DNA of 64,000 nucleotides from Aquatica leii (taxonomy: Eukaryota; Arthropoda; Insecta; Coleoptera; Lampyridae), in assembly GCA_035610365.1 (NCBI GenBank), contig CM069432.1, positions 76,636,520 to 76,700,519 of the forward strand. The letters are read 5' to 3'. Numbering within the stretch: position 1 is the stretch's first letter; every line of letters starts with the position of its first letter. Positions 12,201-22,682 of this stretch are shown here, one piece after another. The notes below the pieces were generated by a model that saw only the letters and a program-made list of their open reading frames with translations, had not been told where the DNA came from and made no database searches. A program made the position numbers and the translations under genes.

Positions 12201-13150
12201 GTCAGGCAGTATAAATTCAATTGACAATTACTAAACTAAAACTAAAAACAATGAATCGTAAGAAAACTAGATGATTGACGTAAGATTGTTTAACTACAGC
12301 ATTTGCGTGAAGGTTTAAAGGAAAACCACCATAAAACTTCTAGAAATAACAGTTGTCAAATGGTTGTAACCATTGTCTTTGTTGAAATTGTTGAAAAATT
12401 TAATAATTTCAATTATTTTTCTAATCTTTCTTGATATCAAGTTTTTAGTTTTTGAAAGTGTTTAAATTTTGTCAAAGGTTATATTATATAGAGTGTAAAT
12501 CTGTTAATTATATAGTGCATTGTATTGTGTTTTAGTAAAATTAGTTATATTTATTATCGTGTAAAATAATTCAAATAAATTAAGTTTTAAGTTCACAGTA
12601 AAATTAAATAGAAAACAATTAACTAACTTAAGATACGCTGACAACACATCATAGAAGACCTAAAATCGTGTTAGAATACGAGAAGAAAGAATCGAAAAAA
12701 CTTGGACAAAAAATATAGTTAAATAAAACCAAAATAATGTATACAACATTTAAAAGATTTGAATACTTCAACAAGCAATGGATAGAGCCATGTTGAGGCA
12801 ATTAGATGGAATTTCAAGATCGTATATTAGAGACCATATCAGTATAAAATTGAAGAGGAAAGGAAAGGGAAGAAAACTACTGGATTGAAAATGGATTCAA
12901 CTAGCGCAAGACTGTAAACGCTGGAAAGAAACTATATATAGAAATGAATTTAAAGAGAACGGTAAAAAAAAATACCAAGTCATTATAAAAAATGATTTTA
13001 TTATTTAATCAAAACAATTTAATACCGAAATACCTACCTAAGCAATGAGATGTTGTAAATATTATTAAAATACTTATAAGGTTTAACGTATCATATATGT
13101 TTCGGTTGCCCGACTACAGTTTTTCATAGTTCTTTGAACTGTCTGTCTAC
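9300..13150. other. Intergenic stretch without recognised features
   Basis: This is AT-rich sequence with short A and T runs. No ORF with protein-like composition, no tRNA-like boxes and no clear terminal repeats were found. Confidence 0.4.
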
Positions 13151-13157
13151 TATATAG

Positions 13158-13449
13158 CAAGCGCGGTTTTAAAAGGGGGGGCTGGGGAGACTATGCCCCC
13201 CCCCCCGACATTGAAAATAATACTGAAGTTTTTCTCACTTTGTATGTAATACATTCGCTTTTTTTAATAGTTGTATAATTTATGATGCTTTATCGCTTGC
13301 AAGTAAAATCTTGGCGCATAACGAAGTGTTATTCAATTTTATATTAACGTCATATTCAATATTTTATTGTTTAAAAATGTGATGAGCACCCCCCCCCCGC
13401 TTTAAAATGATGGAGCCCCCACCGAAATAAACTGCTGGAGCCGCGCCTG
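13158..13449. mobile_element. MITE with CA(A/G)GCGCGG ends and 8-bp TSD
   Basis: The left end CAAGCGCGGTTTTAAAA faces a right end whose complement is CAGGCGCGGCTCCAGCA. The flanks CTATATAG (13150-13157) and CTGTATAG (13450-13457) form an 8-bp duplication with one mismatch. Inside are unusual G and C homopolymer runs (7 G near 13175, 12 C near 13200, 9 C near 13390). The 8-bp target duplication and CAG-type end suggest a hAT-derived non-autonomous element. Confidence 0.7.
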
Positions 13450-13689
13450 CTGTATAGTTACATATATTCCATGTCAAAACACTTTAAAATTCTAAAACCA
13501 TTTTATATATTTCAAAATATTTAAAAAAAAACTTTAAATAACCATTGTAAAGAGTTAAACTAACTCCCCGCCCTTCTTGCTTTGGTTTTATTTTGATTAC
13601 AGTTAATCCCTCTTCATGACGTTAATAAAGATTTCAATATTTAGTTGCACACAAAAGGTGTTGACTTTAAAAACACATATATTTAAAAC

Positions 13690-13862
13690 GCTTTTGTAGC
13701 TTGTTTGATTTAGTACTAGATTTCGTTGAAAACTTAGATAGAGAACTACATATCTATTTGTGTACATTCAAAAATGAAATCGCGTTTTTGACCGACTTGG
13801 ATCAAATATTTAATGAAGTAGATACACAGTTGACAGGTGATGATTTCAATAGTTATAGCTGC
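13690..13862 (+). pseudogene. hAT-like (ZBED5-type) transposase fragment
   Basis: The + frame has protein-like composition for about 55 residues, including DFVENLDRELHIYLCTF and IAFLTDLDQIFNEVDTQLTG. The pattern x-x-AFLTDLxxxxNEVxxQLxGxxxN is familiar from ZBED5/GTF2IRD2-like hAT-derived proteins, where it lies in the helical insertion of the transposase. It degenerates into low-complexity sequence after GDDFNSY. There is no ATG and no other part of the protein nearby. Confidence 0.35.
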
Positions 13863-14925
13863 TTTTGTAAAAAAATCTTTTTTTCACATGCTGTTTTTAA
13901 AATTATTGTAATCCTAAATTCAAGAAAAATACTTGTTTTTGTCGTAACCTTTTACCTTGAAATTACAAAACCAGTTTTTTTGTGTACATAGCGTATTTGT
14001 ATAATAAATGAACTATTAAGCCTTAAAAGATATTAAATGTGATATGTTTGTTAGTGATTATACCTACAAATATACTGTATTTTCTTAAAATGACTTTTAG
14101 TACCTTTAACACTCGTATTTTTGTATAAACGCATTACTACTTAATATAAAATTTATACTTAAAGTCAATTTATTTATCTTTAGAATAAACAAAATGAATT
14201 GTTACATATTTGCGATTGTAAATTAATAATAAAACAAACTTTAGAACTTTTTTGGAGGGTCATTGAATATTGTCTGTAGACATGTGGAGAAAACCCGGTG
14301 TATTTTTTAGTTATCCAGAGGAAAATATTTAAGTATAATTTCTAGTAAGAATTATAATTACTACTAAATTACTAAACAATAGATGTTGCAAAATCTTATC
14401 TACATGCCTTTAAACAGTATAAAACTATTTTACATTAAATGAAGGTAAGTCCTGACATGTACAAAAAGTAAAACGTGAAAACACGTATCAATATTAAATG
14501 TATTTCAAATAATTATTTTGTTAAGATTGTAAACTACAGCAAAAATAAAAAAAACCTTAAAGCTAATAAAAGTAGGTTGCTGAAATTAAATATAATTTTA
14601 TAAATATTCGGATGAGAATAAAAACTCTACAAAAGGAAAATTTTAATAAAAAATTTAAGTCAATATAAAAAACAAAGAAAGAACTTTTACAGGTAAAATA
14701 TTTTAATTTTTTTACTAAGAACAGCGAAATTATATTTGGTTAGCGGAGAGCTTTTATTAATACAAAGCTAACGACATTACTTAAAAACATTAAACAAATT
14801 TAGAAATATAGTAACAAATAATTCTGTATTTATTCACATAAATTTGACCTGCAAAACAAACTAGAATGTTGTATAAAGAAATTTGTTTGAAAATATAAGC
14901 GCATGAGCAACCTGTAGATAGGTCT

Positions 14926-14960
14926 TATATAAACTTTTCCGTAATTGGAAAAATTTCCAG
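14926..14960 (+). promoter_or_regulatory. Core promoter of the ACE-like gene
   Basis: A TATA box, TATATAAA at 14926-14933, is followed about 33 bp later by CCAGTTT (14957-14963), which can serve as initiator with the start near 14959. This leaves a leader of about 62 nt before the ATG at 15021. The assignment rests on spacing and on the lack of any other ATG in the leader that would compete with a good context start. Confidence 0.45.
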
Positions 14961-15020
14961 TTTCATTTGCGCTTCATTTGAAAATGAATGAAGTAGTGTT
15001 TTCTTGTAAAAACTAAAAAT

Positions 15021-15126
15021 ATGGATAAAAAAATTATTGTTTCATGTTTAATTATATTTTTAGTTATTCATGTAAATGTGATACGTTCCGATATAGATGA
15101 ACCTTTCACGGTGCAAGACCAGATAG
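15021..15126 (+). CDS. ACE-like peptidase M2, exon 1 (signal peptide)
   Basis: The exon opens with ATG in good context (AAAAATATGG) and encodes MDKKIIVSCLIIFLVIHVNV then IRSDIDEPFTVQDQI. There is a lysine-rich n-region, a hydrophobic core of about 16 residues and a likely cleavage after IRS, so the product is secreted or luminal. The exon ends at 15126 with one base of a split codon before GTATGT. Joining that G to the AA that starts exon 2 gives Glu and keeps the frame, which supports the pairing. Without splicing the frame runs on into hydrophobic intron sequence until 15275 and looks spurious. Gene family was assigned from exons 2 and 3; this exon alone would not identify it. Confidence 0.75.
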
Positions 15127-15502
15127 GTATGTTGTCTTTATTTAGTAACGAAAGTTTTGAAACTTATTTTTTAATTTGTATTACTGTAGACTATGAATTG
15201 CCTTCTTATATTAAGTACATTTTTTACAAATTTAAAAAAATATGTGATATTTACTTTATAAGTTTGTTCTTATAATTTTAATACTGTCTATATAATTTAT
15301 TAACGTTGTACATCAAATAAAGTTTATCCTAAAGTGTTTGACTGTTTCGTATGCTTTTAATTTTTAAAAGTAATAGTTTATTAATTTTTAATTTAATTTA
15401 CAAAACTTTATGTTATCCAAACACAATAAGTACGAAACATAAACAATACAAAATAATATTTTTATATTTTTTATATAATAAGGAGGTTAAAGCTGTTTTT
15501 TG

Positions 15503-15920
15503 AAAATTATTTTTAATTAATATTATTTTTATATATAAAACAGCATTTTTGTTAAAAAAAACATTTTTTTTATTTTAAAATCTTTTTTGGCGATGTTTCG
15601 CTTAGCATGTAAGCTTTTTCAAACCGTGATTGTACATTGTTCAAAATTTTATAATATTGTGTTTGTCATTTGATTAAAATGTTATTTTTATAAATATTTT
15701 TATTGCTTAGTTTTGGGTATAATAATTAGCATCTTCTTACTTTAATTATAAATAACATAGTTGAATATAAATTTTAAGTTTTTAATGTTCCTTTATTGAA
15801 AAATTTGTCAAATGTGACATTACCAAAAAAGATTTTAAAATAAAAAAGAAATGTTTTTTTAACAAAAATGCTGTTTTATATATAAAAATCTTCAAAAATA
15901 ATATTCATTAAAAATATTTT
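15503..15920. repeat. Long inverted repeat (hairpin-forming MITE) in intron 1
   Basis: The arm at about 15503-15590 is the reverse complement of about 15823-15920, nearly perfect over the 65-70 bp nearest the loop (landmark TATATAAAACAGCATTTTTG). The loop is about 230 nt. Arms are extremely AT-rich. It has no ORF. It is most likely a MITE. Transcribed within the intron, it would form a long double-stranded stem. Confidence 0.75.
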
Positions 15921-18120
15921 TATACTTTATTTATTAATTATTTATTCGTTCTATTACTATAACATGGATAATTAATAGTTGATCTGTCTAACAAGTACTA
16001 TTTTGTTTTATTTTGGTTTTAATATAAAACAAGCGTTATTTACTGGTTACTCATTTTTCTCATACTAAGTGATTTTTTTAATTTTTGATTTATAAGTGTT
16101 TTCCGAATTTGGTGATGCACTCGTAGGCATATTTGAATTAGTTGATCAAACTTTTTCCGAAATATTGCAATATAAAGCGCGATACATGCTTTAAATTAAA
16201 TCGATTGTTGTTTTTGTTGATAAATAAGGATCCGTCAAATATAGTTTTGTACTATAACGTTCAATAACTCAATAAAACACAATTATTACAAAAGCTAAAA
16301 AAATATGTTTGCTGTGATACAGCACTTACAGAAATCAGTAAGTTTTTAGGTTGTGTCGCTCAAGCAAAAAATTTTCAGAACAGTAATTTTCAGTAATATG
16401 TAATTTTAAAAGATTAAACTTAAGTTCAAATCAATGTAAATAATTAAATGTATACAGATTATTTAAATTACCTACTTAATTAATTACTACCCAAAATACT
16501 GCAAATACCGTTGATCAATAAAAAATATTGCAAATTCGTTTTTGTTTACACTATTTAACAAAAACTGATTAAATGTTTTTTGTACATCGTTCTAATTGTT
16601 TACATTTTGTTTCTGTTATTTCCATATTTGTTTTTATGCTATTTAAATGATGATTCCAAAAAGTAATTTTATCAATAAACTTGATAGCAAAATAACTAAA
16701 ACATGACCCTTGAACAACAAACTCAGATACAGACAACATTGTCTTCGACTGGTAGAGCCCTTAATGTTCGTGAAGATTATGCTATGTTTTGCACAATAAA
16801 ATCATTTTTCTTTAGTCTTATTACATTATCTTAATAAACGTCAAAATGAGGTTTTTATTTATTTTTTGTTATTTAAGGATTTTTTATTTTTTGCTTAAAC
16901 TAGTTAGGTTGTCACAGTGTCATAATTGTTGACATATAATTTGTCGGTCGCATTCGCGACTGAACGTTACTTGTCCTGTACTTACCCTTCTTAAAACTTT
17001 ATTCTTAAGTACCTAAGAATTTTTTGTTTAAACTAGTTGGTTTTCCTAACGTTGTTACAGTACTTGTTCTGCTAGTAAATAAATCACTTACCGACAAGTA
17101 ACGCCTAACAACTAGTAAATTATACATACTGTCTTAAAAACAAGCGTAGTAACTTGAAGAAAATGATCTAATAATGCAAAAAGTATTTTTTTCTACGACA
17201 CATTGTATGTTTATTTCAGATTAGGCAACGTTGTGCATTGTGTTTGTCTAATTTCATTTTTGTACAGGTCAAAATCATTACAGTACAGGATAATAAATTA
17301 TAAAAAAATAAGTCTAAGGTAATTAGAATCAATCAAAGCACCTAATTTGCCACTTCACTATTAGTTTCCTCGCATATTTTTCTTTTGGTGGGAAAGAAAC
17401 GTAAACAGAAATTTATCAGACTTTTGCTTGTGTAGTGTTATAAAATAGTATGATTATAAAGATTTTTAATTGGCTGTTTAAAAACGTTCTAACCAAATCC
17501 ATCAAATAACAAAATCCTTAAATTTACAATAACATGTTCAGATTAACTTAAAAAAACTGTATGTATTAACATCGATCAGTTTAAACTGAGCGACATTTCA
17601 CAAAAGAACAATTATTTGTTGGCATTCATCAATAGTTGAACATCACCAAGATGCTTCTTCGGAATATGCCTAATATCTGTACGTTATTATTTTGCTTATG
17701 TTAATGCAGTTATCATAAGTATTTGTATATACTTTTACTATTTTTATTAACTTAGTAAGAAGCTAGAGAAGATTAAGTATATTATAAAAATGGAGAAATT
17801 AATCACAAATAATTTGTACATTACGTTATAGCAAATATAAAAACAATACATTGTTAAGGTGTTATGTTATAAGACTGATGGTGCAAATTCTATGTTTATA
17901 CATTGAAAAAAATATTTAAATAAATATAAGCGGAAGAATTTAATCAGTTATTATTTAAATAGGCAACCAAGTTTACCTTTTCTCTAAAGCACCATTTTTT
18001 CACATTTTTTCAAGTAAGATTGCTAAGGTACAATACATTTGTTTTGTTAACAATTTTCTTTTATCATAGCATTCCTGTATTTATACTAAATTATTAGTAG
18101 ATTTTCTTAGAATACAAGGT

Positions 18121-18602
18121 TTTTTTTATGTAACAAGCGTCGAAAAAAAGCATAAAGCATAAACAAAGCTAAATAGACGCGAGGCCGCAGACAACGGTGC
18201 ATAAAAGTGAGTAAAAGTGAGTTATGTTATAAGAGTTTCAACGTGAGTAACATACATTATTCTTTGTCTTGTTTTTTGTAATACTATTAAAAAAATTTAA
18301 AAAAATACATAATAACTGACTTTCAAAGCATAATTTTACGTAAATTTCGATTTATCCCATCAAATAAGATAAATTATTTTTTGTACCTTTCTTTGTAAAA
18401 TTTTTGAGAAAATTTTAAATACACTTAATAATTTATTTTCAAACCATAGTTTTACGTATATTAAGATTTATTGCTTACCCGTTTTAGAGTTCTTTTGTCA
18501 TTACGTAACTACACTAACAAACGGATATTGTTTGCAAAGAAGATAGCACAAAACAGTAATTTATGTAACAAGCGTCAAAAGTGGAACATAGCGGAACGAA
18601 CG
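18121..18602 (+). repeat. Repeat C, units 1 and start of 2
   Basis: A dispersed unit starts with TGTAACAAGCGTC and contains a GC-rich GCGAGGCCGCAGAC-type block, TTATGTTATAAGAGTTT, AATTTTTGAGAAAATTTTAAA and TTACGTAACTACACTAAC. The TGTAACAAGCGTC start recurs near 18562, where the piggyBac element interrupts the unit. The same unit occurs inverted at about 28790-29225 and continues after the piggyBac at 21222-21610. No function recognised. Confidence 0.6.
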
Positions 18603-18621
18603 TTAACACATTGCGTGCCAT

Positions 18622-18683
18622 GGCATTCATATATGAATGACAGTGACTTTTCCCGGAGGCCGCGTCATTCATATATGAATGAC
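18622..18683. repeat. piggyBac left subterminal palindromes
   Basis: Two palindromes stand close to the left end: GGCATTCATATATGAATGAC (18622-18641, one mismatch) and GTCATTCATATATGAATGAC (18664-18683, perfect). A decayed third copy follows near 18708. The matching right-end sites are at 20980-20999 and 21046-21065. They are probably transposase-binding sites, by analogy with internal repeats of other piggyBac elements. Confidence 0.7.
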
Positions 18684-18896
18684 AGTACTTAAACCGTTTA
18701 ATTCCGTGGCATTCATAAATAGATGACAGAGACATACAGTTTATACGGGATAATGAAAGTGTGGCCTCTAAGGAACATTTTGCCATACTTGGTTCTGAAA
18801 ATAACGGAAAGATAAGAAGTTGGGACATCAAAATGCGCATATTATAAAATAATAAAATAACAAAATTTTTATTCTAAATATAAAATAAGGTAAAAT

Positions 18897-20837
18897 CTAT
18901 TTATGCTTAATGTTAAAACACGACAAACAAAGTTGAGGCTGTCCAGAACACTTGTCACAATATGTGTACACCATTTTTGCCCGACGTCTGGCTTCTGCTC
19001 GACCGGCTTCTTCTTGAATTTTGTAATAACAAGAAGAACATTTTCTTCTTAGCTTTTTCCCGCTTTCATTAATTCTGTTTGATAGATGGTGATAAGTAGT
19101 ATTGGTATTCCTCCTATTAGTAGTATTGGTACTCCTTGGTATTGGTGTTGTCTTTGGTGTTTCATGCTGTCCTTCTTCGGGCATATCTAACAATGCTGAT
19201 GCTATATCCTTTCGAAATTTAAGTATACTTATTTTCTTTTTTGTTGCATGTTTATACAACACCCAAGCGTTAACAATGGCTGTTCCCAATAGGAGTTCCA
19301 TGGCGAGTTTTCTGTACCACTTGACGCATTTTCTAAGCGTTGTAGCATAGGAGGTCATTTGGTCAAACAAGTCTATTCTCGCCTTTGCTTGATTGTAAGC
19401 TAGAACAGCGATTGGCTTTTCCCTTGCACGTTTATTAGTTTTTTGCTTCGTTTCCTTTCTAGTAGAGACATCTGGCTCAATTTCATTATTGGAGTTTTGT
19501 GACGACGTGTCATCTGTAGTGTTCTGGAGTGACGAAGGTGGTATCTGATTCGCCGTAGAAGTGGATGGTTGTGCAACATCGTCATTAATATAAGGCTTAG
19601 CTTGATTTTTCACTGGTTTCAAGATTGGGGCGTGTTTTGTGGACAATATCCTAACATCTCGGATGTCTTTCCACTTGAGGAGCACAATACCATTTTGGTC
19701 CTCCCTAGATATTACATCCCACCTTTTAATTTTAGCATTCAGAACTTCCTTGGGCATGTTCTTTTTTGACGCTCGAACTGTTCCGACAAGATGCGTTTGA
19801 CTATTTAGTAACGCATTCGCTAACTCATAGCTAGTGTAGAAATTATCTACATATAGAGTGCGACCTTCATTTAAAAGTTGAGCACACAGTTCAAGACAGA
19901 CATTTTTAGCCAATCCAACTTCACGTTGTCCTGAGGCCGATTTGCCAGAATATATATGGAAAGCCCAAGTATACCCATCTGAGGAGCACATTTTGAACAA
20001 TTTGATGCCATACCGATGAGCTTTGTTGGGTATATATTGTCTGAATATCAGACGGCCTCTCCAGGGTACAAAGGTTTCGTCAACAACAATTTCTTCGCCA
20101 GGGCAGAAGAGTTCTTGGCATTTCCTTTGGAGTAGATCAACTAGAGGCTGAATTTTACCGGTACGGTGCCCTTGTTGAATGGTTTCATTATTGTTAAAAT
20201 GTAGCATGCTCAACAACATCTGAAAACGATTTTTGGACATAGTTGAACGTGGAATATCGAGTTTGTAAATTCCTTTACTTGCCCAATAATCTGGCAAGTT
20301 GTTTAGCCTTACCAAACCCATCCATAATGAAAGACCTAGAAATTTCTTCATTTCTACGACATCAGTAGGTACCCACTTGTTCATACGAGAATATTTTTTT
20401 AGCGGTTTTGATACTAATGTTTGTTGTGCAAACCTATTGGTCTCGGTAACAAGTAAATCTATTACTTCCTCATCCACAATTAGGGAAAATGCCGCAAATG
20501 AAGAAATGTCAGCTGGTAAATCGACCTGGAGCCCTTGGCGGCCAGTGAAAGGAAATACTTTATGCCTGCCTACATATTCAGTCCAACTAGAATTCAATAG
20601 CAATATATCTTCATCTGCTAGGGTCTCATTCTCTTCTTCATCTTCTGCAATTTCTTCCAAAACCATTTCTCGAAGAACATTTTGGGTATCATCATTGTCA
20701 GTGTATTCCTCATCAGCTGAGGATTCTTCCCATTCTGGATCCATCACAGAATCATCGGAGTCAAAGTCTGAAGCATTCTGTTCATTCTCTAAATCTATTG
20801 CGTCTGCAATATTTTGCAACTCCGCCTCGGATAACAC
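18897..20837 (-). CDS. piggyBac transposase (DDE_Tnp_1_7), start codon apparently lost
   Basis: A transposase catalysing hairpin-mediated cut-and-paste at TTAA. Numbering from codon 20837-20835, there is an acidic N-terminus (residues 20-80), a RNase-H-like DDE domain with catalytic D253 (VVDETFVPWRG), D331 (YVDNFYTSYELA) and D489 in the IDLFDQM segment, and a C-terminal zinc-binding domain with cysteines 600, 603, 627, 630, 637 and 640. Length is normal for the family and there is no internal stop. The first codon shown is GTG, not ATG. Upstream the frame stays open for TISKRRK and ends at a TAA. Related proteins commonly begin with M followed by basic residues and then LSEAEL, so the ATT at 20853-20855 is probably a mutated ATG. 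The first in-frame ATG is residue 32 (20742-20744), downstream of the basic segment but upstream of the catalytic domain. Confidence 0.93.
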   Translation of the reverse strand: MLSEAELQNIADAIDLENEQNASDFDSDDSVMDPEWEESSADEEYTDNDDTQNVLREMVLEEIAEDEEENETLADEDILLLNSSWTEYVGRHKVFPFTGRQGLQVDLPADISSFAAFSLIVDEEVIDLLVTETNRFAQQTLVSKPLKKYSRMNKWVPTDVVEMKKFLGLSLWMGLVRLNNLPDYWASKGIYKLDIPRSTMSKNRFQMLLSMLHFNNNETIQQGHRTGKIQPLVDLLQRKCQELFCPGEEIVVDETFVPWRGRLIFRQYIPNKAHRYGIKLFKMCSSDGYTWAFHIYSGKSASGQREVGLAKNVCLELCAQLLNEGRTLYVDNFYTSYELANALLNSQTHLVGTVRASKKNMPKEVLNAKIKRWDVISREDQNGIVLLKWKDIRDVRILSTKHAPILKPVKNQAKPYINDDVAQPSTSTANQIPPSSLQNTTDDTSSQNSNNEIEPDVSTRKETKQKTNKRAREKPIAVLAYNQAKARIDLFDQMTSYATTLRKCVKWYRKLAMELLLGTAIVNAWVLYKHATKKKISILKFRKDIASALLDMPEEGQHETPKTTPIPRSTNTTNRRNTNTTYHHLSNRINESGKKLRRKCSSCYYKIQEEAGRAEARRRAKMVYTYCDKCSGQPQLCLSCFNIKHK

Positions 20838-20979
20838 TTTTCTCCGTTTTGAAATTGTTTATAGCTCAGTGGACACCTCAAAAATCTTAGTTACGGATCA
20901 ATATACACTTCTACACTAACACTTTACAACTTAAAATGTGAAACAAAAGAGAACTATACAAAAAAAACTGAAAACAGCT

Positions 20980-21065
20980 GTCATACACATTTGAATGACG
21001 TGGCCTCCTAATGAAAAATGTTAGGAAACTTTCCCAGGGGGCCACGTCATTCATTTATGAATGAC
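20980..21065. repeat. piggyBac right subterminal palindromes
   Basis: GTCATACACATTTGAATGAC (20980-20999, imperfect) and GTCATTCATTTATGAATGAC (21046-21065, one central mismatch) mirror the left-end sites. Between them is a GC-richer block GTGGCCTCC...GGGGGCCAC that can pair with itself (about 21000-21045). Confidence 0.65.
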
Positions 21066-21221
21066 ACTAAAAAACTTACAAAATCAATTCAAAATTCAAA
21101 AATCAATAAAAAGACATATATCTAGCCGCTTTTCATGCTTAAAATTGCATGTTTTAAAGAAAAAATGTGCTTGGCCCCTGGAGGTATTCTTCTGAATATG
21201 GCTTGGCACGCAATGTGTTAA

Positions 21222-21610
21222 TACAGCTCAAAACCGCAATCCGAGCGCTGCATAAGATTTAATTATGTTGTGAGACTTTGTCTTTGTCTTTTGTAAAATT
21301 TTTGAGAAAGTTTAAAAAAGAGCCGTATAATAATTGACTTTCAAAATATTGTTTTAGGTAAATTTTGGTTTATCCCTTAACCGCTCTATAACTTTTTTCT
21401 TTGTTATTACGTAACCACACTAACCAACGAATATTAACAATTGCGAAAAGGACAGCACAAAACCGTTATTTATGTAACTTCAACATTGCATCAACGTTAA
21501 CACACAATTATACAATTCAAAATGAAAACAGTTTTCCAAATATTACATTACAAAATTGTACAAATATAGTCTTTAATACTGTAAACAACAAACAAAATTG
21601 TTAACATTTG
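21222..21610 (+). repeat. Repeat C continued after piggyBac
   Basis: It carries ATCCGAGCGCTGCATAAG, TTATGTTGTGAGACTTTG, AATTTTTGAGAAAGTTTAAA and TTACGTAACCACACTAACC, in the same order as the unit at 18121-18602 and, inverted, 28790-29225. Confidence 0.6.
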
Positions 21611-22572
21611 TATATTACCAATTGTTATTCTGTCATAAAACTCTGCCAATTGATTTAGCCTAAAACATTAAAAAAAACTATTTATTCTACAAATTCAAAT
21701 AAACATACCTAAATATTTTTTATTTTTTCAATTATTTTATTTTATTTCTTAAATATGATTACCATAATACTGCGATACGTTTAGTTCTGTTAACATTTTC
21801 TTTGATCGTAACATTTAGTCTGTATTTAAACTTAATTTACTTATTTTGTTGGTATACTTATACCATATAATTCCTTTAGTTTTTTAAACAAAATGTTAAG
21901 TAATTATATGGAAAACACCATTCACTTTCTTCTTCACGAAAAGTTATATACACTGCTTTGTTCGTAAAACTTTATCCTTAATAATAATTGTTGAATATAA
22001 TTTATCTTGAAACATTTACGGAATTACCTTATTTACTTTATGAACCTTGTTGATCTATAAGTCTGATCTACAGTTTATTTAATTGCAGTTACTAAGCAAG
22101 ACGTTCACGTACCAACTATTTATCGAAAGAACTTGGAATTGTTAACAATTCAGACTTCGGCATGAATCAATGAGGTCTAATATAATAACTACTGAAGGCA
22201 CCACTCCGGATCGGTTTTATTTCGTGTTTCTCGGCAATGCCATTTAAAAATTTTATTCACCCAATTCTAGAGACGTTTGGCCACGTGTCACATGAGTAGA
22301 AAATTATTTGTTTAAATAATCAATATATATTTTGAATTTCGATTGAAAACTTACTCCAAAACTAAATGTTGACATCATTTTAAGGTAGTAGTTCCATTAC
22401 ATTTAAGTAAACTAAATTAGTTTTATTAAAAAATGCATAATTTTTTATTTTTTATATGTATTTTTAATTTAAGAAATATATCAATTGTGTTCATACAACC
22501 TTTTACTTTTACCCAACTTCTACCTTTCAAATGTGGTCGACTTTATGCGTTTTTGCCCAAAAGCAGTGGGGA

Positions 22573-22604
22573 TAAACGATTAAACGATTAAACGATTAAA
22601 CGAC
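22573..22604 (+). repeat. Short tandem repeat, TAAACGAT x4
   Basis: Four consecutive 8-bp units TAAACGAT, the last ending in C. It is a microsatellite with no gene context. Confidence 0.9.
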
Positions 22605-22682
22605 TCGTTTGCATGTACGACGAGGTTTATCAAGTTACTATAAAGGTGTAGTAAAAAGAAATCGTAGTTAGAATGATACGAT

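Larger units (their letters stand above)
18603..21221. mobile_element. piggyBac-type transposon with TTAA target duplication
   Basis: The element runs 18607-21217. Its ends are a perfect 14-bp inverted repeat, CACATTGCGTGCCA at 18607-18620 and its complement at 21204-21217, each bordered outside by TTAA (18603-18606 and 21218-21221), the invariant piggyBac target duplication. It is 2611 bp long and encodes a full-length transposase on the - strand. Perfect ends and an unbroken 646-codon frame indicate a young insertion. It lies in a unit of repeat C, whose sequence resumes on the other side. Confidence 0.95.

Noticed and set aside
18471-18840. Overlapping ORFs on both strands containing HSYMND repeats
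   Set aside because: The repeated peptide is the translation of the piggyBac subterminal palindromes. It is not a protein.
20299-20919. 206-codon + strand ORF, rich in serine
   Set aside because: It is antisense to the acidic N-terminus of the piggyBac transposase, whose GAA/GAT codons read as Ser/Phe on the other strand.
22573-22604. Regular short repeats, considered as CRISPR
   Set aside because: Four contiguous 8-bp units without spacers in an animal genome are a microsatellite.
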